NCBI GenBank assembly: GCA_900317325.1
Contig: ONGE01000018.1
Coordinates: 1 to 63,221, forward strand
Direction: 5' to 3'
Source of the DNA: an uncultured Prevotellaceae bacterium
GTDB taxonomy: Bacteria > Bacteroidota > Bacteroidia > Bacteroidales > Muribaculaceae
Length of the DNA stretch: 63,221 bases
Positions 8,741 to 17,511 of this stretch are shown here, piece by piece. The position numbers and the translations under genes are program-made. Numbering within the stretch: the stretch's first letter is position 1; every line of letters starts with the position of its first letter. The notes under the pieces were generated by a model. It searched no databases. It worked only from the letters and a program-made list of their open reading frames with translations, and had not been told where the DNA came from.

Positions 8741-9583
8741 ATGTTACAAATCAATCAAATCAGTTTCAGTTACAACAAGAAGGCTGGAGACCTGTTCAGC
8801 GACTTCTCGTTGAACCTTGAAGCAGGCAATGTGTATGGTCTGCTGGGCAAGAATGGCGCCGGCAAGTCCACGCTGATCTACCTGATGACCGGCTTGCTCA
8901 CTCCCAAGAGTGGTGAAGTTCTGTTTGACGGAGAGAACGTGCGCCGCCGCCTTCCCAAGACGATGAGTGACATCTACCTGGTTCCCGAGGAGTTTGACCT
9001 GCCGCGCTTGACCATCAAGGAGTATGTGAGCCTCAACTCACCGTTTTATCCTCGCTTCAGCATGGAGGACATGCAGCGTTACCTTGACATCTTTGAGATG
9101 GGCGGTGACATGGACTTGAAGCTCCACGCGTTGTCGATGGGTCAGAAGAAGAAAGTGTTCATGTCCTTTGCCTTTGCGACCAACACGCGCGTTCTCATCA
9201 TGGACGAGCCGACCAACGGTCTCGACATTCCCAGCAAGAGCCAGTTCCGCAAACTCGTCACCACCGGCATGACCGACGACAAGTTGATGCTCATCTCCAC
9301 CCACCAGGTGCGTGACATCAGCGACATCCTGGATCATGTGACCATCATCGACCAGAGCCGCGTGCTGCTCAACGCCGGATTTGCCGACATCATGAGCAAG
9401 GTGGCCTTCCGCCCGCTGCAAGAAGGCGACCAGCCGTTGTTCGTGCTTCAAAGCCCCTTCGGCCCGCTTGGCGCAGTACGAGCCCAAGAAGGCGAAGAGA
9501 CCAAAGTTGACCTGGAGATGCTGTTCAATGCCGCGCTCCAGAATCCCGAGGCTATCAACCAGTTATTCACCACTCAAAAATGA
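8741..9583 (+). CDS. ABC transporter ATP-binding protein (YtrB-like)
   Basis: The 280-aa ATPase subunit of an ABC transporter on the cytoplasmic membrane face. Walker A is GKNGAGKST (36-44), the signature is the divergent LSMGQ (131-135), Walker B is VLIMDEP (151-157), and an STHQ switch histidine lies near 188. The stop overlaps the permease start by 4 bp (ATGA), indicating translational coupling. With the permease and a YtrA-type GntR regulator this is the classic layout of regulated exporters that respond to cell-envelope stress in other phyla; the substrate is unknown. Confidence 0.9.
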   Translation: MLQINQISFSYNKKAGDLFSDFSLNLEAGNVYGLLGKNGAGKSTLIYLMTGLLTPKSGEVLFDGENVRRRLPKTMSDIYLVPEEFDLPRLTIKEYVSLNSPFYPRFSMEDMQRYLDIFEMGGDMDLKLHALSMGQKKKVFMSFAFATNTRVLIMDEPTNGLDIPSKSQFRKLVTTGMTDDKLMLISTHQVRDISDILDHVTIIDQSRVLLNAGFADIMSKVAFRPLQEGDQPLFVLQSPFGPLGAVRAQEGEETKVDLEMLFNAALQNPEAINQLFTTQK

Positions 9584-10440
9584 ACACCACTATGAATACC
9601 GTCAATCAAACATTCGATTGGGGTCGTTTTACGGCCGCGCTGCGTAAAGAAATCGTAGAGAACAGGCGCGCTTTGTTGTTCACCGTCATCTGCATCTATG
9701 GCGTGCTCACCATGGTCATGATTCTGGGTAACTTGGTGGCAGGCATGAGCATTGATTCGATAACTGAAGCGCTAAGTGACAAAACGCCTCAACGCTTCAT
9801 CGGCTCCATGTTCGGGCTCGTAATTTGCGTTTCGGCCTCGATGGCATTCAAGAATCTGGGCACCAAGTCCGGTCGCACAGCCATGATGACCTCGCCGTCG
9901 TCGACGCTCGAGAAGTTCCTGCTCAATATCCTTATCTATGTGGTGGGAGTTGTTGTGGCCTATTTGGCTTGCGCCCAGGTTGCCGACCTTACCCGCATCG
10001 CCGCACTGTGGCTCTTCAGGGGTGAGAATTTCTTTGTTCCCGGTCCCATCAGTTTCTTGACATGCGTCTCGGATGCTGCTAGCCGTTACGCCATTCCTGA
10101 AATGGGCCTTCAGCACATGGGTTGGCTCATGATCCTGAGCTTGGTTGCAAACGCAGGTTGCTACCTGTTGGGCAGTATCATCTGGCCCCGCCTGTCGCTG
10201 CTCAAGACATTTGCTGCTATCTATGCCGTAGAATTCTGCTTGTTTATCATCGCCCTGCCGTTCTTTGCCATCTTTGGCGATATGGAGGCTTTTATGCAGT
10301 GGGTTTTTGACTTCATGACCAGTGGTAACATGAGTACCTCGATGCTCATCTTTCTGGTTGTTCAAATTGTGCTGTATTTCGGCTTGGCCTGGTACCTGTT
10401 TAAGCGTAAAGACGTCATTTCACTCAAGTGGTGGAAATGA
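9580..10440 (+). CDS. ABC transporter permease
   Basis: A 286-aa integral membrane protein with about six hydrophobic segments (near residues 30-50, 72-90, 112-135, 182-205, 207-230 and 255-275). It is translationally coupled to the ATPase upstream and followed after 55 nt by the GntR regulator. It resembles ABC-2-type permeases of Bacteroidetes by topology and context; I do not recognise a substrate-defining motif. Confidence 0.85.
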   Translation: MNTTMNTVNQTFDWGRFTAALRKEIVENRRALLFTVICIYGVLTMVMILGNLVAGMSIDSITEALSDKTPQRFIGSMFGLVICVSASMAFKNLGTKSGRTAMMTSPSSTLEKFLLNILIYVVGVVVAYLACAQVADLTRIAALWLFRGENFFVPGPISFLTCVSDAASRYAIPEMGLQHMGWLMILSLVANAGCYLLGSIIWPRLSLLKTFAAIYAVEFCLFIIALPFFAIFGDMEAFMQWVFDFMTSGNMSTSMLIFLVVQIVLYFGLAWYLFKRKDVISLKWWK

Positions 10441-10495
10441 TATTTGATTAGAGATTAGTGAAATTAGTGAGATTTCTATTAATCGACATTATATT

Positions 10496-10858
10496 ATGAA
10501 TTTCAAGGATAATAAAGCGATCTATCTGCAGATTGCCGACCGCATCGGCGACCAGATTCTCTCAGGGTCATTATCCCCTGAAGGCAAAGTTCCGAGCGTT
10601 CGTGAGCTTGCCGCCGAGATTGAGGTCAATGCCAATACTGTGGCTCGCACCTACGACCACCTGCAGCAGAGCGGCATCATCTTCACCAAGCGCGGTCTGG
10701 GCTACTTCGTGAGCCCCGATGCCAAGGAAGTGATCGTGAGCTTGCGGCGTGATCAACTCATGAAAGGTGAAATGGACTATTTCCTGGGCCAGCTCAAGGC
10801 TGTGGGCATCACCCCGGTTGAGCTCCAGGGACTCTATCAAGACTATCTCAACAAGTAA
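10496..10858 (+). CDS. GntR-family transcriptional regulator, YtrA subfamily
   Basis: A 120-aa DNA-binding protein. Residues about 8-75 are a GntR winged helix (IYLQIADRIGDQILSG, then VPSVRELAAEIEVNANTVAR and the wing GLGYFV). The C-terminal tail of about 45 residues is short and helical, which is the YtrA type without a ligand-binding domain. It is the last gene of the ABC operon and probably represses it through the palindrome at 8680-8701. Confidence 0.9.
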   Translation: MNFKDNKAIYLQIADRIGDQILSGSLSPEGKVPSVRELAAEIEVNANTVARTYDHLQQSGIIFTKRGLGYFVSPDAKEVIVSLRRDQLMKGEMDYFLGQLKAVGITPVELQGLYQDYLNK

Positions 10859-10872
10859 CAATCAACAAACTT

Positions 10873-10949
10873 AACTACGAATTACGCGAATTCAACCAAT
10901 TCATCATCAACACATAATCGAATCAGTACAATTCGTGTAATTCGTAGTT
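10873..10949. repeat. 20-bp inverted repeat, member of the interspersed AATTACGCGAATT family
   Basis: 10873-10892 and 10930-10949 are complementary over 20 bp with one G-U-compatible mismatch, separated by 37 nt. Similar sequence recurs at 50692. It lies in the 334-bp gap 10859-11192, which otherwise holds only the micropeptide below. Confidence 0.75.
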
Positions 10950-10968
10950 TCTTAAAAATAGAACAATT

Positions 10969-11055
10969 ATGGAAAAGCAAGCATTTGTTGCAACCGCAAC
11001 CGCAGTGGCTATCGCCATCGTATCGTTCATCACCAGCATAATCCTGTCACATTGA
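10969..11055 (+). CDS. 28-residue hydrophobic micropeptide, copy 1
   Basis: A short reading frame of 28 codons with start ATG, stop TGA, N-terminus MEKQAF, and a single membrane-spanning stretch of alternating Ala, Ile, Val and Thr ending in SIILSH. It starts 20 nt after the inverted repeat. The evidence that it is real is a second frame of 29 codons at 17758 which aligns without gaps and is identical at about 14 of 28 positions, with nearly all other changes conservative. The function is unknown; a membrane-active or transporter-regulating peptide is possible. Confidence 0.6.
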   Translation: MEKQAFVATATAVAIAIVSFITSIILSH

Positions 11056-11192
11056 GTGATTGGTAACCGGTGAGAACCGTCAAGAGTAACATGCCTCCAG
11101 AATTACCGCTCATGGAATCAATCGCCTGCGCGACGTGCTCGGTAACTGATGTATCATTAAAAGCTATTGTCCAATCTTAACCCTCTTGAACT

Positions 11193-11744
11193 ATGAAAAG
11201 AATATCTATCATGGCAGTGCTGATGCTGGCAACAGTGGCCATTGTCTCCTGCATTCCAAAGTCGGGCGAGAACCGTCCTGGCCAGAAAACATTGAAGACA
11301 ATCATCCAGGTGGATGCATCGGAGGACCTGCTTGCCGCCTGCGACATTGAAATCACCTACAGGGACAAGGGCGGCGTCGAGGTGACCGACACGATTACCG
11401 AGACCAACTGGAAAAAAAGGATCATCAACGACTCGTTCCCGACTATAGTTGCCCTGCCCGAATATCGCCTGCTTGTGAAGCCAGACGCTAAGTTTGACAA
11501 GGACCGTTGCGAGTTGAAATTATCAATCAGCTACATGGACAAGATTCTGCAATGGAGTCAAGAGCCAATAAGCGCTGATGACATCGCGAGCAGTAAGATT
11601 GCATCCTATCTGAAAATACACGAAGACGTAAGGCGCAAGTACAACGAGGATAATAATGTCCTTAAGGTCTTTGTTAATAAAGATGGCGAATTGGAGTACG
11701 ATAACGTCTTTGACCCTGAACAATCACAAGAATCCTCTAAATAA
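11193..11744 (+). CDS. Hypothetical lipoprotein, paralogue of its downstream neighbour
   Basis: A 183-aa protein with a lipoprotein signal (MKRISIMAVLMLATVAIVSC; lipobox cysteine at 20). No known domain is recognised. Residues about 36-70 share the pattern D-x-S-x-D-L-L-x(2)-C-D-x(3)-T-Y-x(4)-G-V-x-V-x-D-T-I-T with the next gene, so the two are diverged duplicates. The 8-nt spacing indicates an operon. Confidence 0.8.
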   Translation: MKRISIMAVLMLATVAIVSCIPKSGENRPGQKTLKTIIQVDASEDLLAACDIEITYRDKGGVEVTDTITETNWKKRIINDSFPTIVALPEYRLLVKPDAKFDKDRCELKLSISYMDKILQWSQEPISADDIASSKIASYLKIHEDVRRKYNEDNNVLKVFVNKDGELEYDNVFDPEQSQESSK

Positions 11745-11752
11745 ACAGAACG

Positions 11753-12442
11753 ATGAAAAAGCTATTATCATATTTCTTCATCATAATGCTTGTTGCCTCT
11801 ATAATGTTGACCTCTTGTGGCCAACAGCAGCAAGCCGAGACCGAAAAAGAGGTGCCGTTGAAGGTCACCTACAGTATTGATTGCTCAAGGGACTTGTTGG
11901 ACTTGTGTGATGTGGTTGTCACCTATAAAGGTGATGACGGGGTTGACGTCATCGACACCATCACAGCTAATCCCTCCGACTCAGCATGGATGCAGACATG
12001 GTCCAAGACGGTTGGGACTCACAAGGTTCCTGTAAAAATCGGCTTCGATTACACCTTAGTGCAGAAAACCGACACGCTGGTCACTGAAAGTGAGTGGATC
12101 TCACTTGTCGCCAAGGGTTCAATCATAGCCGAGAAGATCGGCATCAGGAAAGGAATTGCCCATTTGAGTGAAAAAGTCATCAACAGCAAAACAAATTTCT
12201 ATGTGGATTGCTTCATCATGACGGAAGATGTCGTCAACAACCGCCATGACCTGGCCACCATCATCGACATTTATAACGACCGACAGGCTTACAAGCGTGG
12301 GGCTCCCATCACTGCAAACCGTAACGAACGTAAGGCTTACAAGTATGATAGCAACAACAGCCACACTTGCTTTATCGTCAAGTCGAATCCTTACGTCAGC
12401 AATAGTTTGATGGTGGAGAAAGCCCGTTGGAACGAGGACTAG
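11753..12442 (+). CDS. Hypothetical lipoprotein, paralogue of its upstream neighbour
   Basis: A 229-aa protein with signal peptide and lipobox LTSC (cysteine at 22), followed by a Q-rich spacer. It shares the DLL-x(2)-CD and GV-x-V-x-DTIT core with the preceding gene and has a longer C-terminal half. The domain is not recognised. Probably anchored in an envelope membrane; function unknown. Confidence 0.8.
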   Translation: MKKLLSYFFIIMLVASIMLTSCGQQQQAETEKEVPLKVTYSIDCSRDLLDLCDVVVTYKGDDGVDVIDTITANPSDSAWMQTWSKTVGTHKVPVKIGFDYTLVQKTDTLVTESEWISLVAKGSIIAEKIGIRKGIAHLSEKVINSKTNFYVDCFIMTEDVVNNRHDLATIIDIYNDRQAYKRGAPITANRNERKAYKYDSNNSHTCFIVKSNPYVSNSLMVEKARWNED

Positions 12443-12473
12443 AAACAGGCAATGATAAAGCTGTCGGTTCAGA

Positions 12474-12541
12474 CCCTGCGGGGCTAATGCGAATTTTTAA
12501 TTTTTCTTCGTGAAATTAGTCTCTTTAGCGCAATTCGCATT
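12474..12541. repeat. Interspersed CCCTGCGGGG/TAATGCGAA repeat, copy 1
   Basis: It opens with CCCTGCGGGG (12474-12483). AATGCGAATT (12486-12495) then pairs with AATTCGCATT (12532-12541) around an AT-rich centre containing TTCGTGAAATTAGTC. Confidence 0.75.
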
Positions 12542-12593
12542 TAAAAACCTTTCAAGGTCAATGTTTTTATATCGTTCCTAAAAACTAAGAGTT

Positions 12594-13025
12594 ATGGAAA
12601 ACGAGAAAAGAAATAAAGTATTGAGCAAAGTGTTGATTGTTCTGGGCATCATTTTGTCGATCGGGGGCCTTATCGCCATGATTGCTGACATTGCCGGCCT
12701 GTGGAATCTCACGGAGCCGGATGTTCGCCGTTGGCTTTTCGGAGTCACGGTGGGCGGTTTTGACATTTGGATTATCGGTGTGCTCATCGGTCGCAAGCAC
12801 CGCTTGAGCCCGAAAATGGTCAAGAACGTGTTTTCTTACAAGATCCTCGTTGCCGTGGGGCTCTTAGGCCACTTGACAACAGCATTCAGCAACGAAACCT
12901 TACTGATGAAAGACCCAAGCGGGAGTCTGAACCGACTGTTCATTTACTTCCTGAGCGGTTGCCTGGGTCTGGGTATAGTTTACCTGCTCCAGACGCGGAC
13001 ACGAAAGGAACAGTCGGCCGATTGA
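12594..13025 (+). CDS. Hypothetical four-helix membrane protein
   Basis: A 143-aa protein with about four hydrophobic segments (residues about 12-34, 48-66, 82-100 and 110-132), a charged N-terminus (MENEKRNK) and a basic C-terminus. I do not recognise a family. It stands alone between a repeat and the M16 protease promoter. Size and topology resemble the protein at 17958, but no convincing sequence similarity is visible. Confidence 0.7.
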   Translation: MENEKRNKVLSKVLIVLGIILSIGGLIAMIADIAGLWNLTEPDVRRWLFGVTVGGFDIWIIGVLIGRKHRLSPKMVKNVFSYKILVAVGLLGHLTTAFSNETLLMKDPSGSLNRLFIYFLSGCLGLGIVYLLQTRTRKEQSAD

Positions 13026-13115
13026 TCACAAAAAACAGTTCGCCATTTGTGACCAATAAAATGACGGGAAATGCCGTTTTTCAGGTAAAAATGTGGCCCG
13101 AAGGTGTAATAATTG

Positions 13116-13123
13116 TATTTTTG
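13116..13123 (+). promoter_or_regulatory. Probable promoter of the M16 protease gene
   Basis: TATTTTTG matches the TAnnTTTG box, 79 nt before the ATG at 13203. No good TTG lies at the expected -33 distance, so the call is moderate. Confidence 0.5.
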
Positions 13124-13202
13124 TGTAGTTTTTAGAAGGGAAGACTCGTCTAAGGAGTACAAAGAAGAAATCTTAACATCAATTTTTTAAAATACTAGTA
13201 AG

Positions 13203-16019
13203 ATGAAAGTGAACAAACTCTTTGCTGTATTGCTGCTGATGCTGGTGGCATTCAGCGCCAACGTAATGACGGCCCAGGAGATGACTCTACCCATCGACCC
13301 GGCCGTGCGCATCGGCAAGCTGAACAACGGCTTGACGTACTACATCCGTCACAACAATTACCCGGAACAGCGTGCCAACTTCTACATCGCCCAGCGCGTG
13401 GGTGCCATGCAGGAAGAGGATGACCAGAATGGCTTGGCACACTTCCTGGAGCACATGGCCTTTAACGGCAGTGAACACTTCAACGGCGAAGGTCATCGCA
13501 TCGATGACTACCTCCAGTCGAAGGGCTACAACAACGCCTACACCAATTACACCGAGACCGTTTACATCATCAGCGATGTGCCAACCACCGACCAGGGTGT
13601 AGTGGACTCGTGCATGCTCATCCTTAAGGACTGGAGCCACGGTCTGCTGCTCACCGATGAGGAGATTGACAAGGAGCGCGGCGTGATCCACGAGGAGTGG
13701 CGCCTGGGTCGCGATGCCAACGACCGCATGCGCAGCCGCCAGATGGAGACCCTGTTCCCTGGCTCGAAGTATGCCAAGCGCGACGTCATCGGTTCGATGG
13801 ACGTAGTGGATAATTTCCCCTATAAGGTGCTTCGCGACTACTACGATAAGTGGTACCGCCCCGACAACCAGGCGCTGGTCATTGTTGGTGACATCGACGT
13901 GGACTATATCGAGGCCAAAATCAAGGACCTGTTCAAGAACGTTCCCCCTCCCGCTGCCGATGCAGCCCAGGTGGTGCCATTCCCCATCCCCGACAACGAC
14001 GAGCCTATCGTTGCCATCGACAAGGATGTGGAACAGCAGTTCAGTGTTGTTCAACTGTACTTCAAGCATGACATCGTAGAGAAGGAAGCCAAGAACAGCG
14101 TCGATTACCTTGCTGCAGACTATATGAAGAGCATGATGGGCATGATGCTGAATCAGCGTCTCCAAGAGCTCGCTCAGGACCCCAACTGCCCCTTCCTGCA
14201 GGCCTATGCTTTTGATGGCAAGTATATGGGTGCCAACACCAAGGATGCATTCACCCTGATTGTCGTTCCCAAGGAAGGCATGACCGAGGCCGCCACTCAG
14301 GTGGGCTTGACCGAGGTGCTGCGAGCCGCCAAATATGGCTTTACCGCCACCGAGTATGCCCGCGCCCAAGAGAACTATCAGAGTTCACTTGAACGTCAAT
14401 ACAACGAGCGCGACAAGGTTCACAACAGTGTCTATACCACGCAGTGCTACCGCCACTTCCTGGACAACGAGCCGCTGATGTCGGTAGAGGACAATTACCA
14501 GTACATGACTGCAATAGCTCCCCAAATCCCTGTTGAGTACATCAACCAACTGCTGACCAATCTCGTTCGTCTGGATGGCAAGAACATGGTGGTGGTGAAC
14601 TTCAATCAGGAGAAAGACGGTGCCGTCTATCCTACCAAGGAAGGTATGTTGAACGCCGTCAATGCCGCCGAGACCGCCGAGATCACCCCCTACGTTGACA
14701 ATGTGAAGCAGGAGCCGCTGATCGCGAAACTGCCCAAGAATGGTAAAATCGTGAATGAGCGTAACAACGAGACTCTCGGTTACAAGGAGCTGGAACTGAG
14801 CAATGGCGCTCGCGTGTTGCTCAAGCCCACCGACTTCAAGCAGGACGAAATCTTGATGCTGGCTCGTCAGCGTGGCGGCAGCTCGCTGTACGGAGAGCAG
14901 GATTGGGCCAACTGTGAAATGTTTGACGATGTCGTTGAGAGCAGCGGTTTGGGCGGCTTCAACAACATGGAACTTACCAAGGCTCTTGCCGGCAAGAATG
15001 TTAGTGTGCATCAGACCTTATACACCAACTATGACTACGTGACCGGCAACTCCAATGTCAAGGATCTGGAGACCCTGTTCCAGCTGGTCTATCTCCAATT
15101 CACCGATATCACCAAGGACGAGAAGAACTACAACAAGCTGATCAGCACCATGGACATGGTACTGAAGAACAAAGACCTGGATCCTGACAACGTGTTCAGC
15201 GACTCGCTCAGCTACATCTTGAACAATTACAGCTGGCGCAGCAAGCCGTTCACCGCAGATGACATGAAGCAGGTGAACTATGACCGCATCCTGGAGATTG
15301 CCAAGGAGCGCACGGCCAATGCCGCCAACTACACGTTCATGTTCGTCGGCTCGTTTGACGAGGCTGTGATCCGTCCGCTCATTGAGCAGTACATTGCCTC
15401 GCTTCCCGCCAAGAAGGGCGTGAAGTCCAATTGGGTCAACGTGGCCGAGCATCCCGTGGGCCAGACCATCAAGCACTTCACCCAGAAGATGGAGACTCCC
15501 AAGACGACAGCCAATATCAACTGGTACAGCACCGAGATTCCCTACACCCTGGAGAACGGCATTAAGGCGAGTCTGCTGGGCAGGATCTTGAGCAGGATTT
15601 ATTATGATAAGATTCGCGAGGATGCAGGTGCCGCCTACTCGGTGGGCTGCTTTGGCCGCAACTCGCTTGAGGGCGACAGGCCTTATACCGTTATCACTGC
15701 CTATGCACCCCTGAAGCCCGAGTTCACCGACATGGCTGTTGAAGTCTTTAACGAGGAGATGATGAAGGCCTGCGAGAGCATCGATCCCGTCAAGCTCGAA
15801 GACTTCAAGACGGTCATGCTCAAGAACCACGAGACCCAGCTCAAGGAGAACAGCTACTGGTATAACATCATCGCTGGCTATGCCGACCGCGGTCTTGACT
15901 TCCACACTGGTTATGAAGACATCGTAAAGGCCCAGACGCCCGAGACGATTGCCGCCTTTGCCCGTGAGCTGATGAAGGCCGGCAACAAGGTCGAGCTCGT
16001 GATGAGTCCCGAGCAGTAA
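13203..16019 (+). CDS. M16-family (insulinase/PqqL-like) zinc metallopeptidase, exported
   Basis: A 938-aa periplasmic protease with a signal peptide (residues 1-24). The inverted zinc motif HxxEH is HFLEH (80-84), and the third ligand is in the ERGVIHEEW segment (glutamates 164-165). The protein has the usual two tandem M16 halves, about 35-480 active and 520-938 inactive; the second half contains the R-x(2)-Y region (RIYYDKIREDAGAAYSVG) that closes over substrate. The family degrades peptides in a closed chamber. The gene is monocistronic, followed by a strong hairpin. Confidence 0.93.
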   Translation: MKVNKLFAVLLLMLVAFSANVMTAQEMTLPIDPAVRIGKLNNGLTYYIRHNNYPEQRANFYIAQRVGAMQEEDDQNGLAHFLEHMAFNGSEHFNGEGHRIDDYLQSKGYNNAYTNYTETVYIISDVPTTDQGVVDSCMLILKDWSHGLLLTDEEIDKERGVIHEEWRLGRDANDRMRSRQMETLFPGSKYAKRDVIGSMDVVDNFPYKVLRDYYDKWYRPDNQALVIVGDIDVDYIEAKIKDLFKNVPPPAADAAQVVPFPIPDNDEPIVAIDKDVEQQFSVVQLYFKHDIVEKEAKNSVDYLAADYMKSMMGMMLNQRLQELAQDPNCPFLQAYAFDGKYMGANTKDAFTLIVVPKEGMTEAATQVGLTEVLRAAKYGFTATEYARAQENYQSSLERQYNERDKVHNSVYTTQCYRHFLDNEPLMSVEDNYQYMTAIAPQIPVEYINQLLTNLVRLDGKNMVVVNFNQEKDGAVYPTKEGMLNAVNAAETAEITPYVDNVKQEPLIAKLPKNGKIVNERNNETLGYKELELSNGARVLLKPTDFKQDEILMLARQRGGSSLYGEQDWANCEMFDDVVESSGLGGFNNMELTKALAGKNVSVHQTLYTNYDYVTGNSNVKDLETLFQLVYLQFTDITKDEKNYNKLISTMDMVLKNKDLDPDNVFSDSLSYILNNYSWRSKPFTADDMKQVNYDRILEIAKERTANAANYTFMFVGSFDEAVIRPLIEQYIASLPAKKGVKSNWVNVAEHPVGQTIKHFTQKMETPKTTANINWYSTEIPYTLENGIKASLLGRILSRIYYDKIREDAGAAYSVGCFGRNSLEGDRPYTVITAYAPLKPEFTDMAVEVFNEEMMKACESIDPVKLEDFKTVMLKNHETQLKENSYWYNIIAGYADRGLDFHTGYEDIVKAQTPETIAAFARELMKAGNKVELVMSPEQ

Positions 16020-16042
16020 GCGTTAAACCCGAATGTTTATGG

Positions 16043-16088
16043 CAATAATGAGCTGGGAACTCTTGAAGAGAGTCCTGGCTCATTATTG
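16043..16088 (+). terminator. Long hairpin after the M16 protease gene
   Basis: CAATAATGAGC (16043-16053) pairs with GCTCATTATTG (16078-16088), and the inner bases extend the stem (GGGAACTC with GAGTCC). There is no U run, so it may act as a transcript-end stabiliser or a weak terminator. Confidence 0.6.
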
Positions 16089-16126
16089 CTAAAACAAACG
16101 GTAAAATAAAGGGAACTATTTGGGCA

Positions 16127-16370
16127 CTTGGCCCCACGCAAAGATATTGGCATCCGCGCACGGGCCCCACGCTAAGGCGCAAAGGCGCAAAGGTTTTTAA
16201 AACAACTTAAACAACTTAAACAATATGGCATCCGCGCACGGGGGCCCACGCTAAGGCGCAAAGACGCAAAGATATTTGGATTGCTCGCTTGGGCTCGCAA
16301 TAAATCAAAAAAAATGGTTATGGGATGGCTGTTGGGCCAAACCCCTGCGGGCCTAATGCGAATTTCACGA
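16127..16370. repeat. Composite intergenic repeat, copy 1
   Basis: It is made of TTGGCCCCACGC, two blocks of a 9-bp GGCGCAAAG-type tandem (near 16171-16193 and 16251-16270), an AACTTAAACAAC stretch, then 59 nt (16281-16339) identical at 56 positions to 17368-17426, and finally a CCCTGCGGG/TAATGCGAATT module. Together with the hairpin above it fills the 384-bp gap 16020-16403; no gene is seen. Confidence 0.8.
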
Positions 16371-16403
16371 AACTCATATCATCAACATAAAAAATCGTTC
16401 ATT

Positions 16404-17213
16404 ATGAAAGCTACTCAAAAAAGAATTGTGATGGCCCTGGGCCTGTTGCTTATTGTCGGTGCAATGGTTTTCACCACCTCTTGCGGTCCCAAAAAGCACA
16501 AAATCGACAACAGCATTGTGTTACCCTTTAAGGATAAGGCCGAACTCGACAAGTTGCTTGACCTTCCCGTTCTGCCCGAATATACCATCGACGAGTATTA
16601 TACCGGAAAGGATGCCATATATGGTGTAGAAAAGTTTGTCGTGTGCTGCAAGTTCCTGAAGGAAGTCACTCCAGCCGAGATCCAGAGAATCGTGGCTGTG
16701 GTAGATAGCGGTAAATACAGCAGATGGTACACATTTGACCTGGGCAAGGAAAACAACATGAGACTCTTCTTTCAGCTCGACACTACATTGACTGCTGGTC
16801 AAAAGCGGCCTGATATCCTAGGCAACAACATCATCGTGGAAATTGAAATGCCGTGCAGGGAGACAGACACGTGGAAGGGATTTGAGATCGTGTTCAGGAA
16901 TAACAGTGCAGACTTCAGTGCCGTGGTTGACCGCGATACGCTCTCTAAAGTGCTTGGTGTGAATTTCCCGCCGCTGACCGAGGTGAAGCGAGTCGATGAG
17001 AACATTTATTATGAATTTGACACTGTGCCAGGCGAGGAGTTCTACCAAGCCCTTGAGAAGGCACCTAACTGGACTGTTTCGCATCGTGGCGAACACACTT
17101 TCTATGACTATGACAACTTCTATGATTCTAACAAGGGTGCACCCTTGATTACCGCCTACCTTGTCAAAGGCGAAACGGACTTTTCCTTCTCACGATCAAA
17201 ATCATTGAAATGA
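16404..17213 (+). CDS. Hypothetical lipoprotein flanked by repeats
   Basis: A 269-aa protein. The ATG at 16404 is chosen because it begins a lipoprotein signal (MKATQKRIVMALGLLLIVGA, lipobox TTSC); the frame continues upstream only through repeat DNA. The mature protein is mixed alpha/beta with no recognised domain. The gene sits alone between two direct copies of a composite repeat and no promoter of the standard type is evident. Function unknown. Confidence 0.75.
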   Translation: MKATQKRIVMALGLLLIVGAMVFTTSCGPKKHKIDNSIVLPFKDKAELDKLLDLPVLPEYTIDEYYTGKDAIYGVEKFVVCCKFLKEVTPAEIQRIVAVVDSGKYSRWYTFDLGKENNMRLFFQLDTTLTAGQKRPDILGNNIIVEIEMPCRETDTWKGFEIVFRNNSADFSAVVDRDTLSKVLGVNFPPLTEVKRVDENIYYEFDTVPGEEFYQALEKAPNWTVSHRGEHTFYDYDNFYDSNKGAPLITAYLVKGETDFSFSRSKSLK

Positions 17214-17226
17214 TGCAACGACACAA

Positions 17227-17505
17227 CTTGGCCCCACGCTAAGGCGCTAAGACGCGAAGTTTTTTATCAAACAACAGGAACAACGATAAACAACTTAAAC
17301 AACCTTTTATTTTGGTAGGCGCGAAAAATGCCCCACGCTAAGGCGCTAAGGCGCTAAGATATTGGGGTTGCTCGCTTGGGCTCGCAAGAGATTAAAAAAA
17401 ATGGTTATGGGATGGCTGTTGGGCCAGGCCCTGCAGGGCTAATGCGAACCTTTAGTTCGGCGAAGCCAATTACGCGAATCTAACTAATAACGAGATTAGT
17501 CTATT
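17227..17505. repeat. Composite intergenic repeat, copy 2
   Basis: It has the same modules in the same order and orientation as 16127-16370: TTGGCCCCACGC, 9-bp GGCGCTAAG tandems (near 17242-17260 and 17342-17360), the AACTTAAACAAC stretch, the 59-nt block (17368-17426), and a CCCTGCAGGG/TAATGCGAACC module that continues with TTCGGCGAAGCCAATTA. The gap 17214-17757 holds this repeat, a terminator and a promoter, and no gene. Confidence 0.8.
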
Positions 17506-17511
17506 CTGTTA

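Noticed and set aside
16281-16403. A longer N-terminus for the lipoprotein at 16404 (start at 16281)
   Set aside because: The extra 41 codons are translated from the composite repeat, and the internal ATG gives a perfect lipoprotein signal.
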